Origin: JBCDBY01 sp039182715
Lineage (GTDB): Bacteria > Planctomycetota > PLA2
Reading direction: 5' to 3'
Length of the DNA: 12,708 nucleotides
Assembly (NCBI GenBank): GCA_039182715.1
Contig: JBCDBY010000109.1
Coordinates: 1 to 12,708 of the forward strand
The translations under genes were made by a program, and so were the position numbers. The notes under the pieces were generated by a model, which was given only the letters and a program-made list of their open reading frames with translations, made no database searches and was not told the DNA's origin. How positions within the stretch are numbered: the stretch's first letter is position 1; each line of letters begins with the position of its first letter. Shown here in pieces: positions 1-7,313 of the stretch.

Positions 1-932
1 CCTCGCCCTTGGCGCCGTAGAGCTTCTTGAGCTCCGCGTCGCGCTCCAGCTCCTGGATGCGGTAGAGCTTCGCCTGCAGCATGCGCATCGCCATCACCTT
101 GTTGCGTGTCTGGCTGCGCTCGTTCTGGCAGGCGGCGACGACGCCGGTCGGGATGTGCGTGAGGCGCACGGCGGACTCCGTCTTGTTGACGTGCTGGCCA
201 CCCGCCCCACCGGCGCGGTAGGTGTCGATCTTCAGGTCCTTCTCGAGGAGTTCGATCGTGTCGTCCTCCTCGAACTCCGGCATCACGTCGACCGAAGCGA
301 ACGAGGTGTGGCGACGCTTCTGCGCGTCGTACGGGGAGATGCGCACGAGCCGGTGGACGCCCAGCTCCGAGCGCAGATAGCCGTGGGCGTACGGGCCGCG
401 CACCGCGAAAACAGCGCGCTTGATACCGCCCTCGTCGTTGGCCTGCAGCTCGAGCATTTCCGTCGCGAAGCCGCGGCGCTCCGCCCAGCGCAGGTACATG
501 CGCAGCAGCATCTCCGCCCAGTCGCAGCTCTCGACGCCCCCGGCACCCGGGTTGATCGAAACGGTCGCGTTCTTGGCATCGTGCTCGCCGCTCAGCATGA
601 GCTGGAACTCGAGCTGCTCGAGGCGCGTGTCGAGCGCGTCGACCTCCGTGGCGATCTCGGCGAGGTCTTCGGCCTCTTCGGCCATCTCGGCGAGCTCGCC
701 GGCGCTGGTCGCATCCGCCTCGAACTCCTGCCAGGGGTCGAGGATGGTGCGCAGCCCCTTCAGCTCCTCGACGACTTTCTGCGCGCCGGCCTGGTCATCC
801 CAGAAGTCCGGCTTTTCCATGCGCGCCTCCAACGCGGCGCGCTTCTCCGCCTTGCTGGGGAGGTCAAAGACTCTCCTGTGCCTGCCGCACTCGGATGAGA
901 ATCTGCTCAATGCGCTCGGAAAGCTCGCTCAT
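1..932 (-). CDS. prfB: Peptide chain release factor 2 (RF2), +1 frameshifted, 3' end outside window
   Basis: RF2 recognises UGA and UAA in the ribosomal A site and triggers peptide release. Reading starts at ATG 932-930 (MSELSERIEQ), runs 22 codons to CTT (869-867), meets in-frame TGA (866-864), and continues in the +1 frame as DLPSKAEKRAALEARMEKPDFWDD. After the shift the frame is open to the window edge and has the catalytic GGQ at about residues 244-246 (context YRAGGAGGQHVNKTESAVR), the codon-recognition tripeptide at 199-201 as SPY instead of the usual SPF, and RRHTSF just after it. These positions are offset by only six from E. coli RF2. About 310 residues are present of a usual ~365, so the C-terminal helices are missing. 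It lies 20 bp behind corA on the same strand, suggesting co-transcription. The internal TGA is autoregulatory and not a pseudogene mark. Identity is very secure. Confidence 0.97.
863..877 (-). promoter_or_regulatory. prfB: Programmed +1 frameshift site of prfB
   Basis: On the minus strand the site reads AGGAG (877-873), AGT, CTT, TGA, C. This is the classical RF2 arrangement: an internal Shine-Dalgarno-like stimulator exactly three bases before the slippery CTT, then the in-frame UGA followed by C. In E. coli a slow UGA decoding step, when RF2 is scarce, lets the ribosome slip from CUU to UUU and continue in the +1 frame, so RF2 controls its own synthesis. Both flanking frames encode RF2-like sequence, which confirms the shift point. 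Confidence 0.95.
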
Positions 933-952
933 GGAACCGCCAATTTACTCAA

Positions 953-1864
953 TCAGTCAAACCAGCCGCGGCGCCAGAAGTTCAGCAGCATCAGGAGCAC
1001 GAGAAGACCCATCAGGCCCAGGCAGATGTAGTAGGCGTTCGGGTAGGCGAGCTCCGGCATCTGCTCGAAGTTCATGCCGTAGATGCCGACGATGAGCGTC
1101 AGCGGTAGAAAGATCGCGGAAATGACGGAGAGCAGGTTGAGCCGCGAGTTGGTGCGGCGCTGCTGGTGCATTTCGTAGCCCTGCAGCAGGTCGTCCACGC
1201 GCCTCTCGAGCCGGTCGAGGCTCGCGGACACGTGACGATCCACCTGCAGGCGGCGCAGCAGCGGCTCGCGCTGGCTGGTCCCGCGAAACGGCGTCAGGTC
1301 CACCGCCATGAGCGAGGAGAAGGCGTAGAACTGGTCCTCGGCGATCGCCTCGAGGTACAGCACGCGCTTGCGCAGCGCGCGGATCTCGCTGTAGTGCACC
1401 GAGTCCGCGTCGTCCTCGAACCGCTCCGCGAGCTTGTCGACCGCGTCCCGCGTCCGGAGCGTGCCGGCGACCGTCCGCCCCATCGAGGCGACGCCGAGTG
1501 CGCCCGCCACGTGCACGCAGTCGATCTCGCCCAAAAAGCCGTGCTCGTCCTCCTCGAGGATGTCGCCGAGGCTGTCCATGTCGGGCAGCGGATCACTGGC
1601 CTGCGTCCAGATCGTCTGCGGCGTGAGCACGATCGTGAAATGGCCCATCCGGAGCTCGTCGCGCGTGAGGTCCAGCGGGTAGCAGACGTAGATCCAGCCC
1701 GGGCGCGCCTCGAGGTTCACGCTTCCGTCGCGCTCCCGCGCCGCCGCGACGAGCGCGGGCGGGGCGCCCTTCTCCTCCAGGAAGCGGCTCCACTGCGCGG
1801 CATCGACCTCGACGATCTCGACCCATCGGCGGCCGCCCGGGAGGGCGTGCACCTTCTCCTGCAT
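953..1864 (-). CDS. corA: CorA-family magnesium/divalent cation channel
   Basis: This 303-residue inner-membrane protein should carry Mg2+ (possibly Co2+ or Ni2+) as a homopentamer. The long N-terminal half is the soluble cytoplasmic funnel, ending in a charged helical stretch at about 140-240. Two C-terminal membrane helices follow, about 244-262 and 277-296. The signature YGMN falls at 262-265 at the end of the first helix, followed by FEQMPEL, the usual periplasmic loop. The chain ends in basic RRGWF. Length and architecture are typical. The ATG lies 5 bp after the stop of the HEAT/vWA gene and the stop lies 20 bp before prfB, so it is probably the middle gene of a three-gene transcript. 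No clear ribosome site precedes the ATG; an AGGAG just inside the frame before a GTG (codon 5) leaves a slightly shorter start possible. A ZntB-like zinc role cannot be excluded. Confidence 0.93.
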   Translation of the reverse strand: MQEKVHALPGGRRWVEIVEVDAAQWSRFLEEKGAPPALVAAARERDGSVNLEARPGWIYVCYPLDLTRDELRMGHFTIVLTPQTIWTQASDPLPDMDSLGDILEEDEHGFLGEIDCVHVAGALGVASMGRTVAGTLRTRDAVDKLAERFEDDADSVHYSEIRALRKRVLYLEAIAEDQFYAFSSLMAVDLTPFRGTSQREPLLRRLQVDRHVSASLDRLERRVDDLLQGYEMHQQRRTNSRLNLLSVISAIFLPLTLIVGIYGMNFEQMPELAYPNAYYICLGLMGLLVLLMLLNFWRRGWFD

Positions 1865-1869
1865 GCCGG

Positions 1870-3225
1870 CTAGTAGAGCGTGCGCTGGACCGATTTTCCA
1901 CCGTGGTCGCCGGCGATCGCGCGCAGCAGTTCGACGTGCTTGCCGCCGTCGACGGTGCGCACCACGGAGACGGTGTGGATCGTCACCTTGCGGCGCGGGT
2001 TGATCTTCCTGAGCTCGCTGCGGATATCGCGCTCGCTCTGCTTGCGCCCGCGGTTGGGTTCGCCGTCGGAGATGACGAACATCTCATCCGGCCCCAGCTC
2101 GAGACCGAGTTCCATCGCGTCGAACAGATTGGTGTAGCTCTTGATCTCGATCTCGCCGAGTTCGCGCACGAGCATGCTCTTGGTGATCGGGTCGGCGGTG
2201 GAGAACCGCCGGCGCCACGGGTGCACCTGCTCGTTGAAGAAGACCACCTCGAAGCTCGACGCCGGCGGCAGCCCCTTGATCGAGGCGACCAGCTGCGCGA
2301 ACGCGAGGGGCAGCTTGGAGCGCATCGAACCACTTACGTCGAAGACGTAGACGATCTTCTTGCCGCGCACCGGCACGCCGAAAAAGTAGGAGCGCACCGG
2401 CTCCTTGCGCTCGTCGGCGGCGACCGTCTTCGTCTCGTGCAAGCGACCCGCCTTGGCGATCGCCTCGTCGAGCTTCTCGGTCTCCTCGCGCGTGTTCCAC
2501 CAGGTCTTCCAGGCGATCTCGTCGCGGCCGAACTTCTTCTTGGTCTGCGCGGTCAGCACCTCGATCGCCGCCCCGACCACCGCGGGGTCGCTGTGGTCGA
2601 GCAGTTCGATGCAGAGCGCTTGCGTCTTCTCGCCGCGCTGCCGGTGCAGCGCCTGCACGGCGGTCGCCTGCAGCTCCCACGACTCCGCCATGCGCGCCGT
2701 GGCGACCGCGAGCTTCTTCATCTCGTCGCCCGGCAGCGCGAGGGCGATGCGCAGCAGCGCGGCGCGCGCCAGGACGTCCTTCTCCTCGCGGTAGCGACGG
2801 ACCAGCCCCTCCGCCCACTGGTCGGCGCGGCTTCCGGCAAAGACCTTCTCGAACGAGACCAGGACGCGGTCGTCGCGCTCCTTCGGGAGGCGCGCGAGCA
2901 GCATGAGGTGGACCTTCTCGCGCTGCAGACGGCCGAGCGCGAGCACGGCGCGCGCGCGATCGGGTGCCAACGACTTGCCGGAGAGGTAGGTCCTGAGCGA
3001 GCGGATCATGCGCTCGGTCTGGCCGCGTCCCTCGGGCTTCACCTCGCCGCGCGCGAGCCGGTCGAGGGCGGCGCGGCGCGTTTCGCGATCGGCGTGCTTC
3101 GCCTGCCGGAGGACGCGACCGAATTCGTTCGCGTGCACCGGCGTAAGGAGAAGCAACCCCGCGAGAACGATCCGCACGACCTCTCTAACGTACCCCCGAC
3201 CCGCATTTGCTAGAAAACCCCGCAT
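1870..3225 (-). CDS. Exported HEAT-repeat / von Willebrand factor A domain protein
   Basis: From ATG 3225 this is a 451-residue protein. An N-terminal export signal has a hydrophobic core IVLAGLLLLTPVHA, with likely cleavage after VHA near residue 32. Residues about 35-245 are helical repeats of HEAT/PBS-lyase type. A Trp motif (AWKTWWN) follows, then a vWA domain in the C-terminal third. Its MIDAS metal site looks complete: DVSGS at about 296-300, the Thr of SYTN near 365 and the Asp of ISDGE near 387. Such proteins are usually secreted or periplasmic protein-binding modules; the ligand is unknown. The ATG shares CATG with the start of the divergent AI-2E gene. A GTG at 3177 is an alternative start that would leave 46 bp for a promoter but only a very short signal peptide. 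The C-terminus is secure and the start is not. It probably heads a transcript with corA and prfB. Confidence 0.88.
   Translation of the reverse strand: MRGFLANAGRGYVREVVRIVLAGLLLLTPVHANEFGRVLRQAKHADRETRRAALDRLARGEVKPEGRGQTERMIRSLRTYLSGKSLAPDRARAVLALGRLQREKVHLMLLARLPKERDDRVLVSFEKVFAGSRADQWAEGLVRRYREEKDVLARAALLRIALALPGDEMKKLAVATARMAESWELQATAVQALHRQRGEKTQALCIELLDHSDPAVVGAAIEVLTAQTKKKFGRDEIAWKTWWNTREETEKLDEAIAKAGRLHETKTVAADERKEPVRSYFFGVPVRGKKIVYVFDVSGSMRSKLPLAFAQLVASIKGLPPASSFEVVFFNEQVHPWRRRFSTADPITKSMLVRELGEIEIKSYTNLFDAMELGLELGPDEMFVISDGEPNRGRKQSERDIRSELRKINPRRKVTIHTVSVVRTVDGGKHVELLRAIAGDHGGKSVQRTLY
3178..3223. promoter_or_regulatory. Probable divergent promoter region
   Basis: This short, locally AT-richer stretch (tttgctagaaaa at 3206-3217) separates the AI-2E ATG from the downstream GTG candidate of the HEAT/vWA gene. 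Transcription of both genes must start in or near it. No convincing -35/-10 pair could be fixed, so this is placement by context only. Confidence 0.35.
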
Positions 3226-4489
3226 GACCGACCCGGACAACCGGCTGCGCCGACGACGCCTGATCACCCTGCTGGTCTTCCTGCTGCTCATTCTGGCCGT
3301 CGTCTGGGGCTTTCGGGCGGTGCTCATGCCGTTCTTGGTGGCGCTGTTCTTCGCCTACCTGATCGACCCGCTGGTCAACCGCATCACCGGCCTGGAGTTC
3401 GGCGGGAAGTTCAAGCTCAACCGGGCGATGGCGATCGGGCTCATCTATACGGTGCTGATCGGAGCGCTCACCGTCGGGGTGCTCTTCGCGCTGCCCGCGC
3501 TCGGCCGGCAGGCGCGACAGATCCAGGAGGACCTGCCCGCCGCGCGCACCTGGGCGGAGAAGACCGTGCAGGAGGCGCAGGTGCGCTGGAACGAGCTGGT
3601 CGGCATCGAGCACGAGGTGGACGAGGAGTCGCTCACGCCGGCGGGGCCGGAGCGGGCACGCTTCTACTTCAAGGTCGGCGGCGTGAAGGAGGGCGTGCTC
3701 AAGCACGAGAGCGACGTCGCGTACTTCCTGGTGGTCAACGACGAGCTGGAGCGCTTGCCGCGCGACGCGATCGACCACTGGTACTTCGTCGACGTCGAGG
3801 GCGCCGGCGGTTTCCAGCAGCTGCTGCAGCAGGGCGTGGAGACGGTGCAGTCCAACGTGCGGTCGCTGCTCACGCTCGCGCTCGGATTCCTGCGCTCGAT
3901 CATCGGCGCGTTCACGATCGTCGTGCTCATCCTGATGATCACCGCCTTCCTCATCATCGACCGCGAACGCATCGTGCGCTTCCTGCACGAGCTGCCGCCG
4001 CCGCGCTACCAGGAGAAGACCGAGCGCCTGCTCGACTACCTCGACCGCGGATTGGCGGGCGTCATTCGCGGCCAGCTCATGATCTGCCTCGTGAACGGCG
4101 TGCTGACCTGGCTCGGCCTGTGGTTGCTGGGCGTGCGCTACGCGACGCTGCTCGGCCTCATCGCCGGCATCTTCAGCCTCATCCCGATCTTCGGCACGAT
4201 CATCTCCACGATTCCGATCGTGCTGATCGCCTGGGGCGCGGGCGATATCCAGAAGGCGATGCTCGCGCTGGGCTGGATCCTCTTCATCCACTTCATCGAG
4301 GCGAACTTCCTCAACCCGAAGATCATGGGCGGCGCGAGCAAGATCCATCCGGTCGTCGTGATCTTCGCGCTACTCGCGGGAGAACACGCCTACGGCGTCG
4401 TGGGCGCGCTGCTCGCGGTCCCCACCGCGTCGCTCATCCAGAGCGCGTTCACCTTCTTCGTGATCGACCGGCAGGCGGAGATGGCGTAG
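3224..4489 (+). CDS. AI-2E/PerM-family (UPF0118) membrane transporter
   Basis: This 421-residue polytopic inner-membrane protein belongs to the AI-2E exporter/PerM family, whose members have been linked to autoinducer-2 export, Na+/H+ exchange and other efflux; the substrate here cannot be told. Hydrophobic segments lie at about 13-30, 32-50, 69-91, 217-245, 283-304, 308-337, 345-363 and 376-412. A soluble insert of about 120 residues (95-215) sits between the third and fourth, as the family expects, although here it is long and contains an acidic stretch. Conserved elements include RGQLMICLVNG (282-292), the Pro/Gly-rich IPIFGTIISTIP (320-331), FIEANFLNPKIMG (357-369) and HPVVVIFALLAGE (375-387). 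ATG 3224 gives a short basic N-terminus (NRLRRRR) before the first helix; the frame is open upstream but would overlap the divergent gene. No Shine-Dalgarno sequence is visible. It converges on pyk. Confidence 0.93.
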   Translation: MTDPDNRLRRRRLITLLVFLLLILAVVWGFRAVLMPFLVALFFAYLIDPLVNRITGLEFGGKFKLNRAMAIGLIYTVLIGALTVGVLFALPALGRQARQIQEDLPAARTWAEKTVQEAQVRWNELVGIEHEVDEESLTPAGPERARFYFKVGGVKEGVLKHESDVAYFLVVNDELERLPRDAIDHWYFVDVEGAGGFQQLLQQGVETVQSNVRSLLTLALGFLRSIIGAFTIVVLILMITAFLIIDRERIVRFLHELPPPRYQEKTERLLDYLDRGLAGVIRGQLMICLVNGVLTWLGLWLLGVRYATLLGLIAGIFSLIPIFGTIISTIPIVLIAWGAGDIQKAMLALGWILFIHFIEANFLNPKIMGGASKIHPVVVIFALLAGEHAYGVVGALLAVPTASLIQSAFTFFVIDRQAEMA

Positions 4490-4493
4490 TCAC

Positions 4494-4783
4494 GTTCAAC
4501 GTTGGACGTTCGACGTGGAACGTCGAACCGTGAGAATCCCGCGCCCTGGACGCGTGGAGCCTGGTGCGTCAACCGCGAACCGGAGCCCCAATCCAACGAG
4601 ATCCGGCTCGACGTCGAACGTCCCACTTCCAACGTTCAACGTTGGACGTTCGACGTGGAACGTCGAACCGTGGGAATCCCGCGCCCTGGACGCGTCGAGC
4701 CTGGTGCGTCAACCACCAACCGGAGTCCCAAGCCAACGAGATCCGGCTCGACGTCGAACGTCCCACGTCAAACGTTCAACGTG
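4494..4783. repeat. Tandem repeat array, two 140-bp units plus a 10-bp stub
   Basis: Unit 1 is 4494-4633, unit 2 is 4634-4773, and a stub beginning GTTCAACGTGG starts at 4774. By direct comparison the two full units differ at 8 of 140 positions with no gap. Each unit opens with ACGT words at exact 7-bp spacing (AACGT 4498, GACGT 4505, GACGT 4512, AACGT 4519) and contains the perfect inverted repeat GTTCGACGT-GGA-ACGTCGAAC (4508-4528). At the junction TCCAACGTT-C-AACGTTGGA (4628-4646) is also a perfect palindrome. The array begins 4 bp after the AI-2E stop and ends just before the pyk stop, so it fills the convergent gap. The length is not a multiple of three and the repeat has no coding character. 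It may act as a bidirectional terminator or be a dispersed palindromic element. Confidence 0.95.
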
Positions 4784-4784
4784 G

Positions 4785-6197
4785 CTACGCCTCCCAGACG
4801 CGGAACGAGTTCGTCTTCGTGCCCGGCTTCCAGAGAGGCGAGCCGAACGAGACCACCACGCGGTCGTCCTTCGCGAGCAGGCCCTTCTTGCGCAGGTAGG
4901 CGAGCGTCTTCTCGATCTGGTCGTTGGGGTCGGCGTACGCCTTGGTGACGTCGGCGCGCACGCCCCACATGAGCGCGCAGCGGCGGCGCGTCTCGGAGTC
5001 GGGCGAGAACGAGTAGATCGGCATGCTGGGTCGCTTCGCGCTGATCAGGCGCGCCGTCCGGCCCGAGCCGGTGAACGCGATGATCGCTTTCGCGCCGATC
5101 TTCACCGCCGCGTCGGCGACGGCGTCGGTGACGGCCCAGTCGGTGCGGTTCGCGGCGCCGGGCTGCGTCGGGCGCGCGATGTCGAGGTTGTAGGTCAACA
5201 ACGAACGCTCGACCGTCTGGATGATGCGCTTGAGATAGCGCACGGCGCGCACGGGGTCGTGTCCGATGGCCGTCTCGTTGGAGAGCATCGCCGCGTCGCA
5301 GCCGTCGAGCACCGCGTTGCCGACATCGGTCAGCTCCGCGCGCGTCGGCCGCGGGTTGTGGACCATCGACGCCAGCATCTCGGTCGCGACGATCACCGGC
5401 TTGCGCGCCAGGTTGCCCGCCGTGACGATGCGCTTCTGCAGGACCGGAAGCTCCTCCGGCGCGCACTCGACCGCAAGATCGCCGCGCGCCACCATGAGCG
5501 CATCGGCCGCATCCGCGATCTCCTCGATGTGATCGACCGCTTCGGGCCGTTCGATCTTCGCGACGATCGGGACGCCGTTGGTCAGCTTGCGCGTCTTGCG
5601 CACCTCTTTCGCGTTGCGCACGAAGGAGAGCGCGAACACGTCGATGCCCGCCTTCAGGCCCGCCTCGATGTGCTCCTTGTCGCGCGCGGTCGGAATCTGC
5701 TCGCGCACCTTGATGCCGGGCAGGTTGATGCCGGCACGGGAGACGAGCTCGCCGTCGCGCAGCACGGTGGCGACGATCTCCTCCTTGTCGACCTTGGTGA
5801 CGCGCAGGCGCATGAAGCCGTCGCGCAGGAAGATGTCGGAGCCCTTCTCGACGTACGGCGCGATGCGCGACATCTTGACCGGAATGCGGCCCTTGCCGCG
5901 CCGGCCGAGATGCACCGTCTCCCCTTCGCGGAGGAAGAGCGGTTCATCGAGCTCGCCGATGCGGAACTTGATACCGGGCAGATCGATGGCGACGGCAATG
6001 TCGCGCCCGACCCGCTTGGCGGACTCGCGAACGAGCTCCACCCACGAGCCGAGGTCTTGCGGCTTGACGTGCGAGGCGTTGATGCGAATGCAATCGACAC
6101 CCTCGAGGATCAGGGCATCGAGGACTTCGGGGGGCGCGGAGGCGGGGCCGATGGTGGCCGCCATCTTGACGTGCTCACCGATCGAGGGTCGTGACAT
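4785..6197 (-). CDS. pyk: Pyruvate kinase
   Basis: This 470-residue cytoplasmic enzyme transfers phosphate from phosphoenolpyruvate to ADP, the last step of glycolysis. The TIM-barrel residues are visible: TIGP (15-18), RINASH (38-43), DLPGIKFR (72-79), the catalytic Lys of VAKIE (Lys214, with Glu216), ARGDL (Asp240 as metal ligand), Thr272 in ATEML, and NPRPTRAE (281-288). The B domain occupies about 80-170, and the C-terminal domain follows from about 345 (FTGSGRTARL, then GTKTNSFRV at the end). The length equals E. coli PykF. Several near-invariant positions differ: GIK for GPK, RDG for DDG near 125, GDLA for GDLG, and SNETA (306-310) for SGETA. The catalytic set is intact, so activity is expected, possibly from a divergent subgroup. 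ATG 6197 has no clear ribosome site. It is monocistronic by context, converging with the AI-2E gene. Confidence 0.95.
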   Translation of the reverse strand: MSRPSIGEHVKMAATIGPASAPPEVLDALILEGVDCIRINASHVKPQDLGSWVELVRESAKRVGRDIAVAIDLPGIKFRIGELDEPLFLREGETVHLGRRGKGRIPVKMSRIAPYVEKGSDIFLRDGFMRLRVTKVDKEEIVATVLRDGELVSRAGINLPGIKVREQIPTARDKEHIEAGLKAGIDVFALSFVRNAKEVRKTRKLTNGVPIVAKIERPEAVDHIEEIADAADALMVARGDLAVECAPEELPVLQKRIVTAGNLARKPVIVATEMLASMVHNPRPTRAELTDVGNAVLDGCDAAMLSNETAIGHDPVRAVRYLKRIIQTVERSLLTYNLDIARPTQPGAANRTDWAVTDAVADAAVKIGAKAIIAFTGSGRTARLISAKRPSMPIYSFSPDSETRRRCALMWGVRADVTKAYADPNDQIEKTLAYLRKKGLLAKDDRVVVSFGSPLWKPGTKTNSFRVWEA

Positions 6198-6460
6198 GCG
6201 ACCAGAGGATACGACCGGGGAAAAGTGGCTCGATCAAGCGGCCCCCTACCTGGCTCGTTCGTGGCCCGGCGGGCGGTTCCGGCCTGCACCGATCGACCTG
6301 CCCCGCGCGAGGCGCGAGTCGGAGAGTCTCGGTCGTTCCACGGCCCCTTCCCGGCGAGGACGAATCGTCGAGATCAAGGAAGCCCGAGGAAGCTGTGGCC
6401 GAAGGTCACCGCGACGAGGGCTGACGCCGAGCTCGGCAGTTCGGACCGGCCAGAAGCCCG

Positions 6461-6494
6461 CCGGGTCGCCAAGGAGGCCGGGTCGCCAAGGAGG
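6461..6494. repeat. 17-bp perfect tandem duplication
   Basis: CCGGGTCGCCAAGGAGG occurs twice in direct succession, at 6461-6477 and 6478-6494, with no mismatch. It lies 15 bp before the GC hairpin at 6510 and has no evident coding context. Confidence 0.95.
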
Positions 6495-6509
6495 TCGGTA
6501 AAAAGGGTT

Positions 6510-6531
6510 GGGGCCCCGCAAGCGGGGCCCC
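6510..6531 (-). terminator. GC-rich hairpin, possible minus-strand terminator
   Basis: GGGGCCCCGC-AA-GCGGGGCCCC is a perfect inverted repeat with ten potential pairs, nine if CAAG forms a tetraloop. On the minus strand it is followed after AACCC by TTTTT (6504-6500), so it resembles an imperfect intrinsic terminator for leftward transcription, for example read-through from the PH-like gene 260 bp away. On the plus strand it is flanked only by A runs and would not terminate. The gap before the T run weakens the call. Confidence 0.5.
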
Positions 6532-6791
6532 TCGGCAAAAAGAGTGGAGGTATTGGTTGTCGGCGAGCGTTGCACCCGCCTTCGTTGGGCACCGATCTCA
6601 ATTTCACATCTGGTGCCATTCGGCCGACGGGAAGGAATTTTTCTCCATGGCGCGTAAGTCCATGATTAGCAATAACTTAAGCACTCACCTTGAGAACGGA
6701 TCCACCCAGACTCGCATGGCTCGACCGTAACGAAAGTTTACGCTCCGGAGCAGTCAACCCGGGCAATGCGGCGCGGGTCGTCCGATTTCCG

Positions 6792-7259
6792 CTACCGGAA
6801 AGAAATCTTCCGGTTTACCGCGTCGACGAGGCGGTCGGGGTCGGGGCAGGAGAGAAAGATCTTCGAGACCTTCCCTTTCTCATCCTCGAACTCGACGCGG
6901 ACCCCCCGCCGCTCCCCGAGAACGGAGTAGGCGCGGTCCCGCCATCCCGCCATCCGATAGCCCCAGCCGCCATATCGGAGCGCGCGATAGTCCTCGGCCT
7001 CGAATCGGCGGACTCGGGACCAGGGCACGCGATTGTGCAGCCCTCCGAATCCGAACTGCAGCCCCTCTTCGTCGACCTGGACGTCCACCCGCGCCAGCTT
7101 GCGCCAGACGAGGAGCAGTAAAAAGGTCGCAATCAAGCCGATCCAGAGGTCCCGCGGCTCGCCGAGGAGCAGGATCAAAAGCGTCGGAGCGCCGGCGACT
7201 CCGAGGAAGAGAACCCGGAACCAGAGCGGCCAGGTGGAGGACTGCGCGGAGGCTTTCAT
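6792..7259 (-). CDS. Small membrane protein with bacterial PH-like domain
   Basis: The 155-residue product has two closely spaced hydrophobic segments (about 14-33 and 37-52) followed by a soluble domain of about 100 residues. The latter begins RVDVQVDEEGLQFGFG and contains HNRVPWSRV (75-83), YGGWGYR (96-102) and GVRVEFEDEKGK (119-130), then a short helix DPDRLVDAV near the end. The strand pattern and the YGGWG motif resemble small bacterial proteins with PH-like domains anchored by a membrane hairpin. Their function is not established; the domain is presumably cytoplasmic. The stop codon sits in a small inverted repeat, ACCGGAA...TTCCGGT (6794-6814). The gene is divergent from the first exported HEAT gene, with 259 bp between their starts. 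Good amino-acid pattern and codon bias make it a real gene; the family label is from recognition only. Confidence 0.85.
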   Translation of the reverse strand: MKASAQSSTWPLWFRVLFLGVAGAPTLLILLLGEPRDLWIGLIATFLLLLVWRKLARVDVQVDEEGLQFGFGGLHNRVPWSRVRRFEAEDYRALRYGGWGYRMAGWRDRAYSVLGERRGVRVEFEDEKGKVSKIFLSCPDPDRLVDAVNRKISFR

Positions 7260-7278
7260 GGTGCGTTGGGTAGGGCTC

Positions 7279-7313
7279 GTAACCCCTGCCTCGAACCGTT
7301 ACCGCAATGTAAC
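7279..7313. promoter_or_regulatory. Cluster of GTAAC/GTTAC half-sites upstream of the first HEAT gene
   Basis: GTAAC at 7279-7283, its reverse complement GTTAC at 7298-7302 and GTAAC at 7309-7313 lie within 35 bp. The last two form an inverted pair with a 6-bp spacer. The rightmost site starts 103 bp before the GG of the candidate -24 element, a usual distance for an enhancer-binding activator of sigma-54. The same order of half-sites occurs before the paralogous gene. Confidence 0.45.

Larger units (their letters stand above)
6198..6791. other. 594-bp stretch without a convincing gene
   Basis: The stretch between the start of pyk and the stop of the PH-like gene has open frames on both strands, but none shows a recognisable family, and their composition is Pro/Arg/Ser-rich like non-coding high-GC DNA. 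It holds a 17-bp tandem duplication, a strong GC hairpin, and from about 6590 to 6760 a markedly more AT-rich part with a possible 27-codon ORF and the palindrome GCTCCGGAGC (6742-6751). The pyk promoter must lie in its left part. No tRNA, tmRNA, SRP RNA or RNase P RNA core was recognised. Confidence 0.6.

Noticed and set aside
864..866. In-frame TGA in prfB as a sign of a pseudogene
   Set aside because: The stop sits in the canonical RF2 frameshift context and both frames encode RF2 on either side of it.
155..1031. Long open frames on the plus strand opposite prfB
   Set aside because: They mirror a well supported RF2 gene; long antisense frames are usual in GC-rich coding DNA and their products look like no protein.
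3226..3327. Upstream extension of the HEAT/vWA protein to an ATG at 3327
   Set aside because: The added residues are a highly basic stretch lying antisense to the start of the AI-2E gene, and would put the signal peptide core far inside the chain.
4494..4783. CRISPR array or protein-coding repeat
   Set aside because: There are only two 140-bp units without spacers, and the period is not a multiple of three, so frames change between units.
6209..6238. Sigma-70-type promoter for pyk (TTGATC and TATCCT on the minus strand)
   Set aside because: The spacer is about 20 bp, too long for a confident call.
6225..6665. 146-codon plus-strand frame behind pyk
   Set aside because: Composition is Pro/Arg/Ser-rich without codon bias, it spans the tandem duplication and the GC hairpin, and no family is visible.
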